The translations under genes and the position numbers were made by a program. Under the pieces are notes generated by a model, which was given only the letters and a program-made list of their open reading frames with translations, was not told the DNA's origin and searched no databases. DNA of 64,000 bases from Pseudomonas iridis (GTDB taxonomy: Bacteria; Pseudomonadota; Gammaproteobacteria; Pseudomonadales; Pseudomonadaceae), in contig NZ_JACXXO010000010.1 of NCBI RefSeq assembly GCF_017980685.1, forward strand, positions 1 through 64,000. Direction: 5' to 3'. Below, piece by piece: positions 23,816-31,261 of the stretch; within the stretch, counting starts at the first letter, position 1, and each line of letters opens with the position of its first letter.

Positions 23816-24805
23816 TCACTCCAGACCCGGCGCCTCACGAATAATGAAGTGATCCAGGTTCTCGATATTGGCATTGAAGACCTCGAAAGGCTTTTCGGGG
23901 TTCTTCTTGCCCGGCACCTGCTTCAACTCCGGCGTCACACCATAGAAGAAACAGAACAACGCCTTGTCGCTATCAGCAGCGTGCTTGATCTCCTCCAGAA
24001 ACGCCTTGCGCTTGCGGTAGTTGTCGATCAGCTTCTTGTTCAGATAAACACTGACCGCATAAGGCTTCTTCTTACTGTCCTCCGGCTTCTTGAACCAGAC
24101 CTTGTCTTCGAAATCGATCCGGAAACTGGCGCCACTGTGGAAGTCTTCAATCTTCTTGATCCGCCCCCAGTAAATCAGCCCCTTGTTGTCCGTCAGATAC
24201 TCAATCTTCTTGAAGAACGAACTGTACGGCGCCGAATGCTCACCGACCTTCAACGGCATCCGCTTGAGCAACTCCTTATCCGCGAAGTTCGAAACAAAGC
24301 ACTCCACCGGATGCGCGAAAACACTGGTCTTGTCCGGAGCCGATTCACGACTCGCTGATTCCTTGCCACTGTCCGCCGTCACTCGTACCGGATCATCGCG
24401 CAACACATCCGCCGCCCCCGCTGGCGCGACAGGCTTGCGCACATACTCACGGCGGGTCAGCAACAGCTCTGATGGGAAGTGTTCCTCGCCACCGTCATCC
24501 ACCTCGCCATCTGCCGCTTCAACACCCGAGGCTGAAGCTTTCAAACTCACATACGGACAACCCACCACATGCTGCGTCGTGGGCAGATTCTTGAAGTGCG
24601 GCGTGCGCACGTAATTCACATTCTTGGCGTTGAACGTACCCAACTCGTTGGAGGCCTCGAACGCAGAGCGACAGGCATCATTGGGGCACTGGAAATGTTC
24701 TTTGGCGGAATCGAACGCCACCGTCTCGTCGAAATTGAGATCGCGAACGTCATAGATCGACAACTTGTCGTCGAGGCTGAGGCAGTAGGCGAGATCGAAT
24801 TTCAT
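23816..24805 (-). CDS. Conserved protein of unknown function with zinc-knuckle-like N-terminus
   Basis: A 329-residue protein I do not recognise. The N-terminal region has CPNDAC at about residue 40, then VRTPHFKNL and VGCPY, an arrangement that recalls the zinc knuckle and HF motif of CoiA-like nuclease proteins. The centre (about 95-160) is a low-complexity linker rich in Asp, Glu, Ala and Pro. The C-terminal 170 residues are basic alpha-beta (FFKKIEYLTDNKGLIYWGRIKKIEDF). I start at ATG 24805; an in-frame extension upstream is proline-rich and improbable. It adjoins the toxin-immunity genes, but nothing proves a shared role. Confidence 0.6.
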   Translation of the reverse strand: MKFDLAYCLSLDDKLSIYDVRDLNFDETVAFDSAKEHFQCPNDACRSAFEASNELGTFNAKNVNYVRTPHFKNLPTTQHVVGCPYVSLKASASGVEAADGEVDDGGEEHFPSELLLTRREYVRKPVAPAGAADVLRDDPVRVTADSGKESASRESAPDKTSVFAHPVECFVSNFADKELLKRMPLKVGEHSAPYSSFFKKIEYLTDNKGLIYWGRIKKIEDFHSGASFRIDFEDKVWFKKPEDSKKKPYAVSVYLNKKLIDNYRKRKAFLEEIKHAADSDKALFCFFYGVTPELKQVPGKKNPEKPFEVFNANIENLDHFIIREAPGLE

Positions 24806-24943
24806 GGTGGGGCTCGGATCCTTGAGTGGGGGAGGGGTATTAATAGCGGGAGGCGGCGCGGGTTGCACTGATTGTTTTCAGGATGATGCGGAATCTCTCT
24901 GGATCAAACGGTTTGTCATGCTCACCGGTGTCAGACCCATCAT

Positions 24944-25174
24944 TTACACATTGCAGCTGAGCTGGAATTTGTAAGCAGGGTTATGGATTTCTTTCCCCAG
25001 TAGTTTTTCCAGGGCTCCAAGCTGTTCGTGCGAGAGATCGTATCCCTCCCATCCTTGCTGTTCCACCGTCCATCCCATGATGGTTTTTATCGCCTGATCT
25101 GATCCGGTTGGGAGTTCCTCTTCAAATGCCAAGAAACCGCTTTCTTTATCAAATGCCTCGATTAGATAGATCAT
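24944..25174 (-). CDS. Candidate immunity protein, second paralogue
   Basis: A 76-residue acidic protein clearly paralogous to its upstream neighbour. Both have the pattern YxxEAFDKxxxxLxFExxLP, a GYDLxxxQLxxLExLxGK core and a C-terminal FQLS/YQLAS segment. It lies 43 bases downstream of the first copy and in the same operon as the rRNase toxin. Small acidic proteins in this position normally bind and block the toxin's nuclease domain. The sequence does not resemble the classical colicin E3 immunity protein; it may belong to a DUF7683-like group (from memory, uncertain). Confidence 0.65.
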   Translation of the reverse strand: MIYLIEAFDKESGFLAFEEELPTGSDQAIKTIMGWTVEQQGWEGYDLSHEQLGALEKLLGKEIHNPAYKFQLSCNV

Positions 25175-25217
25175 GGTTCTACTGTCCTCGTGCCGTCCGC
25201 TGGTTTGCTCTGAACTT

Positions 25218-25451
25218 TTAATGTCCGTAGCTAGCGAGTTGGTAATCGTATTGAGGATCGTAGAAAGATTTTCCGGTCAACGTTTCCAGTTGTGCTAGCT
25301 GCTGAAAATCAAGATCGTAACCGTAGAGTTCGTCTTCTGCGTCGTTCCATTTCATGATGACTCGCAGCTGCTCGATGGCCTCTGCCGAGATAGGCACTTC
25401 GAAAATCAGAGCTTCGGTGGATCTATCAAACGCATAAATTACGTGAGTCAT
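25218..25451 (-). CDS. Candidate immunity protein for the rRNase toxin
   Basis: A 77-residue acidic protein whose ATG overlaps the toxin stop codon by four bases (25448-25451), so toxin and immunity are translationally coupled. Motifs: HVIYAFDRSTEALIFEVPIS, MKWNDAEDELYGYDLDFQQLAQLE and FYDPQYDYQL. Position, size and acidity all support an immunity role. A second copy follows directly, either giving tighter protection or neutralising a related toxin variant. Function inferred from context, not from a family with proven activity that I can name. Confidence 0.72.
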   Translation of the reverse strand: MTHVIYAFDRSTEALIFEVPISAEAIEQLRVIMKWNDAEDELYGYDLDFQQLAQLETLTGKSFYDPQYDYQLASYGH

Positions 25452-26641
25452 GGTTCTATCCTTCTCTTTGAATCGGCCGGTTTGTTCTGCTCACCAGTGT
25501 CAGCATCGAATTCGCCAAGATGCCGACCGCGTTTGTCGTACATCTCTACTGCTCCATGTTGATAATCCCATTCCAGAATTTGCCCATCCTTGGTTTTCCA
25601 ACGCATACGAGTACCTCGTCCTTTGACCCTGGTCTTCTGTTTTGCTGGTGTTGCGTCGGGAAACGCACTTAATCCTTTGGGGGCCGGATGATATTTGTGA
25701 TCAGAAACACTCACCACAATATAAACCGGCCTTACCCCCGAACTCTCTGGAAACACCAGAATGAAATCCCTGTACTCCGGTGGGTAAACCGGATTCACAA
25801 GGATGTCGTTCGCCGCTTTTGTTGGCGGGTAAACCCAGATGTGCGGGGCCTGCGGGGCGGCTTCCAGAGCAGGGATGCCGAGGATGTCGGAGCCGTCAAC
25901 GGCGGGTGTCCAGATCAGCTCGACGCCTTCCCCCAGATTGGCGACGTACTGGCTGTCGCGGGTTTCCAGCTTCACGACATCGACCATTTCCCAGTCGCGA
26001 TTCTTGCCGGTGTAGAAGGCATAACCTTTGAGCGCGCCGTCGGTTTGTTGCTCGATGCGCAGGCGAACACGGGTGCGGGCCTGCTTGAGGGCGCGCAATT
26101 GTTCCTCGGTGTAAAGAGCGCTGTCACCCAGGCTGGGCGTCCAGAGCAAAGCGACCATGCCGGTCATGATTGCTGCACCGGTAGTGCCAATGGCGGCTCC
26201 AAGACCTGTTGCTGGCGTGGCGAGTGACGGGCTTCGCAGAGCAAGGCGCCCGAGGCCAAGTGAAACGGTATTGCCGCTGATGGTCTGCAGGTTCAGCAGC
26301 CCGGCATCATCGGCCTCACGGGTGCCGAGCAACGCGAATTCGCCGTAATCCCTCAGGCTGTCGGTCGGCACCATCCCGGAGGGATTCGAGTAATCAATGA
26401 TTGCATCCGGCAGCTTGCAAGACTTCGCGAACACGCACCCAGCCCGGACCGCCTCGTCTTTTTTGACAGCGACCTGACGGCTGCGCTCAAACGCATCCTG
26501 CCGGGCCAGCATGGCCTCGTAAGCGTTCTGCCTGGCTTCGCGCTCGGCCAGTTCGGTCGTGTTCATGAACCGGTAGGTGACGTGATGCCCGTCGCCTGAA
26601 GGTGGGTTCCTGACCCGGGGAATATCCTTTTTGCCAGCCAC
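25448..26641 (-). CDS. S-type-pyocin-like toxin with colicin E3-type 16S rRNase domain
   Basis: A 397-residue bacteriocin-like toxin. The middle (about 90-320) is an S-type pyocin translocation-like domain (WTPAVDGSDILG, then WVYPPTKAANDILVNPVYPPEYRDFILVFP). The C-terminal 65 residues align with the colicin E3 ribonuclease: RMRW...GQILEWDYQHGAVEMYD...HLGEFDADTG...KRRI. The E3 catalytic set is conserved as Asp359, His362, Glu366 and Arg393, so it should cleave 16S rRNA in the decoding site. It lacks the long receptor-binding coiled coil of classical colicins. Start is GTG 26641, with AAGGA upstream. Delivery could be pyocin-like release or a secretion system; the N-terminus does not decide. 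Followed by two immunity candidates. Confidence 0.85.
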   Translation of the reverse strand: MAGKKDIPRVRNPPSGDGHHVTYRFMNTTELAEREARQNAYEAMLARQDAFERSRQVAVKKDEAVRAGCVFAKSCKLPDAIIDYSNPSGMVPTDSLRDYGEFALLGTREADDAGLLNLQTISGNTVSLGLGRLALRSPSLATPATGLGAAIGTTGAAIMTGMVALLWTPSLGDSALYTEEQLRALKQARTRVRLRIEQQTDGALKGYAFYTGKNRDWEMVDVVKLETRDSQYVANLGEGVELIWTPAVDGSDILGIPALEAAPQAPHIWVYPPTKAANDILVNPVYPPEYRDFILVFPESSGVRPVYIVVSVSDHKYHPAPKGLSAFPDATPAKQKTRVKGRGTRMRWKTKDGQILEWDYQHGAVEMYDKRGRHLGEFDADTGEQNKPADSKRRIEP

Positions 26642-26999
26642 TGATCATCCTTTCGTTCATTTATCGGTAGCACCGGAAAGAAGCCGGGCGACGTTAACGA
26701 AGGTGATGCATTGAGGCTGTAGGATGGGTCTGGGATAGGGTTAGGAGTTTTCGCTGTTTGATTTGGGGGGGGGGCAGTGCAAACTATGTGGGGCGGTGGG
26801 CGTCGCTTGCTGGCGATTTTCGGCATCAACCAGACTTCAATCCTCGCACCGCCATTGCAGGCCACGCATAACCCTGTGGCGAGGGAGCTTGCTCCCGCTG
26901 GGGGCGGAGCAGCCCCAAAAAGGTAAATGCGATGAATTAAACAGAGCAAGTAATGAGCTTGGCGACCGCTCCACGGCCGATCGGGAGCAAGCCCTCTCG
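26642..26999. other. Intergenic region with REP-like inverted copies and a G-run
   Basis: No convincing gene in this stretch. It holds a 10-base G-run near 26765-26774. A REP-like unit at about 26880-26900 (GAGGGAGCTTGCTCCCGCTG) has a partial inverse copy at 26981-27000 that abuts the HNH stop codon. The remainder looks like the toxin promoter region; I could not pick a clear -10/-35 pair. Confidence 0.5.
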
Positions 27000-27734
27000 T
27001 CACATAGTTTTGCGGTTCGGGTACTCACGCTTCAACCGTTTAACCCTGTCATAAAGCGATTCGGTGAACTCCTTGCTGTCATTCGAATGATGGCAGCGCC
27101 GATGGCAGTTCGGACAAAGTGCTACAGCGTTGCTGATTCGATCAGAACCCTTATTCGCCAAATGCCTCACGTGATGAACTTCAAGGTAAGGAGAGTCATT
27201 TTTAGTGAATGGAGCCGGTTCACCGCACCCTTCACATATCCCTTTGGCTTTCTTACGGACCCAGGCTCTAACCTTCGGGTCACGTATAAATGCAGTGCTT
27301 TGGGTGGGAGCGCGCTTCGGTTTCACAATCCCTTCAGGTTCGTCTTCAAGAGGCAGTTTCTCTAACGCCAGAGCTCTCTGCTCTAGTGCTTCTTCATCCG
27401 CAGTCGCAACCGTTGGGTCTCCAAGCGTGACCCCTTTGGCAATCAACACTGCTCGGATGGCAGGCTCAACGTTAGTCCCAACGTTTCTGGCTGGCTTGTA
27501 CCCTTTGATGTATTCCCTATGCATTCTCAATAAAACGGCAGAGATGTTCTGCATGCGGAATTCAACTGAGCCTTCAGTGCGGTTGTGCAGCGCAGATGCT
27601 CGCAGCACGCGATTCTTATGTGCTTTGTTAAATTTTTGGCCGATTCGCTCAAGCTCAAACATCTTCAGATAGGCATCTACTGCTGCCTCAATCTCAGCAA
27701 CAGTCCAGTCAGTGTCTTTTTTCTTGTCGCTCAT
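27000..27734 (-). CDS. HNH endonuclease, McrA-like
   Basis: A 244-residue protein. Residues 10-105 form a helical domain with NKAHKNRVLRASALHNRTEGSVEFRMQNISAVL, a module I know from stand-alone restriction-like nucleases and probably involved in DNA recognition. Residues 165-215 are a zinc-stabilised HNH domain: cysteines at 167, 170, 207 and 210, EVHH at 185-188, Asn202 and His211. The catalytic set is complete, so nicking or cutting of (possibly modified) DNA is expected. No methylase lies nearby, which favours a type IV-like defence enzyme over a classical restriction system. Confidence 0.8.
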   Translation of the reverse strand: MSDKKKDTDWTVAEIEAAVDAYLKMFELERIGQKFNKAHKNRVLRASALHNRTEGSVEFRMQNISAVLLRMHREYIKGYKPARNVGTNVEPAIRAVLIAKGVTLGDPTVATADEEALEQRALALEKLPLEDEPEGIVKPKRAPTQSTAFIRDPKVRAWVRKKAKGICEGCGEPAPFTKNDSPYLEVHHVRHLANKGSDRISNAVALCPNCHRRCHHSNDSKEFTESLYDRVKRLKREYPNRKTM

Positions 27735-27850
27735 AAAATCGCCGAGGGTTGAAAACCCTCGGACGATACTGAGTGGCCATTACTGCTGTCTACGAAAATT
27801 CCTACAAGAAATAGCGACGGATCTCGCATGTGATCCTACAAGCGCATCGC

Positions 27851-28384
27851 TCACCCCATCGAATGCTTCGACGACTGAAACGCGTGAGCGAGCCTTCGCC
27901 ACCAAGGCTTCGTCGCCATCGCTTTTCGTGGTGTCTGATCGCTCAACAGATAAGGCATGTCCCGCAGCCGAATCCAACTTTCATCCTGCCAATGCAGCAG
28001 ACTCAATGACATCTCCGGCCAATCCAACAAACTCAACATCGGCCGATCTGAATGCCCCAACTGTTTTGCATCACGCAAGGTCGGCACCACCTGATGAGTC
28101 AACCACTCACGCAACAATCGATTCCCCGGAACGTAGTGATACACCAATAGCGCGTAGACGCCGGACTCGCTGAGCATCAGTTGCTTTTCGGGTTGCCGGA
28201 AATACTCAATCCACAAAACGCGACGCTGATCCTTGTCCAGTTTGTTGACCATGCGCTCGCTCAGATGAACACCCATCAAACGGCCGATATCGCGGGCGCA
28301 GAACCATGGTTGGTTTTCGAGTAGAAGGGTATGAAGAGCGAGGTTGTGGCGAGAGAACACTGTTACAGAAAAAGGATTGGGCAT
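27851..28384 (-). CDS. BRO-N domain phage antirepressor-like protein
   Basis: A 177-residue protein with an N-terminal BRO/P22-Ant domain: QPWFCARDIGRLMGV, then SESGVYALLVYHYVPGNRLLREWLTHQVVPTLR, the usual core at about residues 25-110. The C-terminal 65 residues are unlike known DNA-binding tails. I start at ATG 28384, where GAGG lies eight bases before it. BRO-N proteins are found in prophages and act as antirepressors or DNA binders. There are no other phage structural genes here, so this may be a remnant or a domesticated regulator. Confidence 0.75.
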   Translation of the reverse strand: MPNPFSVTVFSRHNLALHTLLLENQPWFCARDIGRLMGVHLSERMVNKLDKDQRRVLWIEYFRQPEKQLMLSESGVYALLVYHYVPGNRLLREWLTHQVVPTLRDAKQLGHSDRPMLSLLDWPEMSLSLLHWQDESWIRLRDMPYLLSDQTPRKAMATKPWWRRLAHAFQSSKHSMG

Positions 28385-28440
28385 ATCCATGACCTCTACG
28401 TTTAGATATTGGAGGGCCTGACCCCAACGTAGAGCGGACT

Positions 28441-28525
28441 TAAGAAATCCCAACGAGCAGGCAATCACCACCGACGACATGTGCGTCTGTGGGTTGACCA
28501 TGCTTTCCACGTTGGGCGTTTCTTA
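28441..28525. repeat. Imperfect 15/16-bp inverted repeat before the BRO gene
   Basis: TAAGAAATCCCAACG (28441-28455) and CGTTGGGCGTTTCTTA (28510-28525) are complementary apart from a one-base bulge and one mismatch, around a 54-base spacer. The rest of 28385-28734 contains a small GCACCT/AGGTGC dyad and no gene I can support. The repeat may form the BRO leader structure or mark a small inserted element. Confidence 0.45.
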
Positions 28526-28644
28526 GGCACCTGCGATTGAGCTTAGAGGTGCTTGTGATGGGTATCAATGCGGAAGCGGCTGTAACTGCTGTAGGAGATT
28601 TAGCGCTCGGATGTAGGGATGGAAAGGGATTACCCATCGCCCAT

Positions 28645-28675
28645 AAAAAAGCCCCGATCATATCGGGGCTTTTTG
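28645..28675. terminator. Bidirectional intrinsic terminator after nrdB
   Basis: AGCCCCGAT (28650-28658) and ATCGGGGCT (28662-28670) form a 9-bp stem, with A/T-runs on both sides. It lies 60 bases past the nrdB stop on its strand. Confidence 0.9.
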
Positions 28676-28734
28676 CTTTCTCGACTTGTCGACTCAGGCA
28701 GCAATCGTCAAATCGTGGCGAGCGAGACTATTAG

Positions 28735-29985
28735 TTAGTCCCAGCTCAACGCACCACCAGTTTGGTATTCGATCACACGAGTCTCAAAGAAATTCTTCTC
28801 TTTCTTCAAGTCCATAATCTCGCTCATCCAAGGGAACGGGTTAGTCGTCCCTGGATACTCTTCTTTCAAACCAATCTGCGACAAACGACGGTTAGCGATG
28901 AACTTCAGGTAGTCCTCCATCATCGCTGCGTTCATGCCGAGTACGCCGCGAGGCATGGTGTCGCGGGCGTATTCGATCTCCAGCTGCGTACCCTGCAGGA
29001 TCATCTGGGTCGCTTCTTCCTTCATTTCGGCATCCCACAGGTGCGGGTTTTCGATTTTGATCTGGTTGATCACGTCGATGCCGAAGTTCAGGTGCATGGA
29101 TTCGTCGCGCAGGATGTATTGGAACTGCTCTGCGACGCCGGTCATTTTGTTGCGGCGGCCCATGGAGAGGATCTGGGTGAAGCCGCAGTAGAAGAAGATG
29201 CCTTCCAGAACGCAGTAGTAGGCGATCAGGTTGCGCAGCAGCTCTTTGTCGGTTTCGACGGTGCCGGTTTCGAACTTCGGATCGGAGATCGAACGGGTGT
29301 ATTTCAGGCCCCAGGTGGCTTTTTTCGCGACCGATGGGATCTCGTGGTACATGTTGAAGATCTCGCCTTCATCCATGGCCAGCGATTCGATGCAGTACTG
29401 GTAGGCGTGGGTGTGGATCGCCTCTTCGAAGGCCTGGCGCAGGATGTACTGGCGGCATTCCGGGTTGGTGATCAGGCGGTACACGGCCAGGACCAGGTTG
29501 TTGGCAACCAGCGAGTCGGCGGTGGAGAAGAAGCCGAGGTTGCGCATCACGATGCGGCGCTCGTCGTCGGTCAGGCCTTCCGGGTTTCTCCAGAGGGCGA
29601 TGTCGGCGGTCATGTTGACTTCTTGCGGCATCCAGTGGTTTGCGCAACCGTCCAGGTACTTCTGCCAGGCCCAGTCGTACTTGAATGGCACGAGTTGGTT
29701 GAGGTCGGCGCGGCAGTTGATCATGCGCTTTTCGTCAACGGCGACGCGGGCGGAGGCGCCTTCGAGTTCGGCGAGGCCTTCGGCGACGTCGAGGGAGTTC
29801 AGTGCAGCCTTGGCGCGGGCCACGGCAGCCGAGTCACTGGCCGTTACGGCGCGTGCTTCGAGGGCGGCGGCACCGCCGGCGCTGTCGAGGCGGTCCATGT
29901 TGGCTTCGGTAGCGTGGCCGGCGTTGGCGCCTTTCACTGCTGCTACTTCACTGTCTTCTTTGTCGAATTCGTCCCAGCTCAGCAT
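28735..29985 (-). CDS. nrdB: Class Ia ribonucleotide reductase beta subunit
   Basis: A 416-residue R2 subunit that holds the diiron-tyrosyl radical and drives NDP reduction with NrdA. The ligand set matches E. coli NrdB: Asp157, Glu188, His191 (EEAIHTHAY), radical Tyr195, Glu261 (LEGIFFYCGF), Glu295 and His298 (RDESMH). The C-terminus GALSWD is the usual docking tail for NrdA. The first 85 residues are an Ala-rich extension not seen in E. coli. No nrdA gene lies directly upstream in this window. The 551-base upstream region carries an NrdR-like box. Confidence 0.95.
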   Translation of the reverse strand: MLSWDEFDKEDSEVAAVKGANAGHATEANMDRLDSAGGAAALEARAVTASDSAAVARAKAALNSLDVAEGLAELEGASARVAVDEKRMINCRADLNQLVPFKYDWAWQKYLDGCANHWMPQEVNMTADIALWRNPEGLTDDERRIVMRNLGFFSTADSLVANNLVLAVYRLITNPECRQYILRQAFEEAIHTHAYQYCIESLAMDEGEIFNMYHEIPSVAKKATWGLKYTRSISDPKFETGTVETDKELLRNLIAYYCVLEGIFFYCGFTQILSMGRRNKMTGVAEQFQYILRDESMHLNFGIDVINQIKIENPHLWDAEMKEEATQMILQGTQLEIEYARDTMPRGVLGMNAAMMEDYLKFIANRRLSQIGLKEEYPGTTNPFPWMSEIMDLKKEKNFFETRVIEYQTGGALSWD

Positions 29986-30359
29986 GACGTGTCGTCTCCT
30001 GCGTGAGGGCCTGTCGCCCGTGTGAAACCTGATGGTTGGTTTTTCACACGGCCATACAGACCGCGTTGGATCTAAAGGAATCGTTTTTTGCAGCAGCTAT
30101 ACGCAGGCAATAAAACAGAATTTTGTTCGGGGTTCCGAGAGCCTCTGACGGGCGCAATCAGCGTTGGACGCTGCTGCGGGGCTTCAGACTGGCTTTTCAT
30201 CCCTGTAAGGGAATATTGCTGTCCCGATTAGGGCGGCATTATAGGGAAAAAAACACGGCTGTGCTGAGGCGAATCCGCACATGGAGCGGTCGAGGAGGAT
30301 GGTTTTTCGAGGAGAGTGAGGGTTTACAGGGCTTTGCCGGGGAAAGATTTTTTTTTGGA

Positions 30360-30426
30360 AAAATATCGCAATTGTGGATTTGATCAAAAAACGTACAAAA
30401 AACCGCGTTTTTCACTACATCTAGTG
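30360..30426 (-). promoter_or_regulatory. Candidate nrdB promoter with NrdR-like box
   Basis: CACTA-CATC-TAGTG (30413-30426) is a near-perfect NrdR box (consensus ACACWATATATWGTGT). Just downstream on the minus strand, TTGATC (30382-30387) and TATTTT (30360-30365) are spaced 16 bases and can serve as -35/-10. Only one box is evident, although NrdR usually binds two. The transcript would have a leader of about 370 bases. The region 29986-30359 shows no gene that I can support. Confidence 0.5.
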
Positions 30427-30536
30427 TTTTGCAACCCTTTTAAACGACTTCAGACACAACTGAGCCCGACCGAAGTCGGGCTGGAATCGACCCTCGATGT
30501 TGCGCAGAGCGGTTCAATTCGGTGCAGTCTCAATCA

Positions 30537-30797
30537 TCAATTGGTGCAGCCGTTGCCCATCACGCTATAGCGCAGGATGTGACGCTGGCCTTTGGAGTCG
30601 TCGTACTCCATTTTCGCCGGTACCACTTCGCAGACATTGGGAATCTCGCTCATGGATACAACGTTGGCGATGTCCAGGTGGGTCGAGTAGGTGTATTCCT
30701 CGATGATCGGTTGTTGCTGTGCGACATCAGTCGGGACCTCGTCTGCCATGGCGGTTACGCACAGACTGCTGAGGGCCAGAACCAATAAAGCTTTCAT
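30537..30797 (-). CDS. Small secreted DUF2790 protein
   Basis: An 86-residue exported protein. Signal peptide MKALLVLALSSLCVTAMA; the mature part has YTYSTHLDIANVVSMSEIPNVCEVVPAKMEYDDSKGQRHILRYSVMGNGC, the DUF2790 pattern I know from Pseudomonas. Two cysteines (in NVCEV and at GNGC) may form a disulphide in the periplasm. I start at ATG 30797; the open frame extends 13 codons further without signal-peptide character. Function unknown. Divergent from acs. Confidence 0.82.
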   Translation of the reverse strand: MKALLVLALSSLCVTAMADEVPTDVAQQQPIIEEYTYSTHLDIANVVSMSEIPNVCEVVPAKMEYDDSKGQRHILRYSVMGNGCTN

Positions 30798-31080
30798 TTC
30801 AAAGTTACCTTTTTGAGGTCGAGTGGGGTCACGCAACCTTTTTGGGGTTGCGTGTGGAGCTTGAGTATTTGATGCATTACCTGGAGAGCTGGATTAACGG
30901 CCTTCGTGGGGGCTGTAACGTTGTTAATCGCGTTTGCCGTGTTGGCGAGGTGAATTTTAGGGAGGTAGGGCAGGGGTAAACAGAGCGGGTTTTGATAAAC
31001 ACTTTTGGCAGATTTGGTAACAATCGCCGGATGTCGTGTCTGCGGCGATGCGGTGTGTCTGATAGACCGAGTCGTCTGAA

Positions 31081-31105
31081 TCGCTGGCAAGCCAGCTCCC
31101 ACAGG
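31081..31105. repeat. Single REP, CGCTGGCAAGCCAGC type
   Basis: TCGCTGGCAAGCCAGCTCCC plus ACAGG, same class as the pairs at 14001 and 33311. It lies in the 464-base divergent region between the DUF2790 gene and acs; the remainder of that gap holds the acs promoter region and no gene. Confidence 0.8.
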
Positions 31106-31180
31106 GGCGCGCGGTGATTTGACCGAACGGTGTAAGGCCTGCGCGAGGGGTATCTGGACGTTTTGTAGGGGCTTGTTACT

Positions 31181-31196
31181 ACCATCGTCGAATGGT
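31181..31196. promoter_or_regulatory. Dyad ACCAT-N6-ATGGT upstream of acs
   Basis: A 16-bp palindrome about 66 bases before the acs start codon, positioned as an activator or repressor site. Pseudomonas acs genes are known to be activated by a LuxR-type response regulator (ErdR), but I cannot confirm that this is its site. Confidence 0.35.
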
Positions 31197-31261
31197 TCTA
31201 TGGGCCCGGCCCCGTTACAACAGGGTCATACAAAAACAACTATTACACCGAGGTAGGAAAG

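Noticed and set aside
26765..26774. Run of ten G as a possible phase-variation tract
   Set aside because: Lies in non-coding sequence with no frame depending on it.
28537..28734. 65-codon ORF on the + strand before nrdB
   Set aside because: Runs through the bidirectional terminator and has no good ribosome site.
28762..30006. 414-codon frame on the + strand
   Set aside because: Antisense to nrdB with complete radical-site residues; no independent support.
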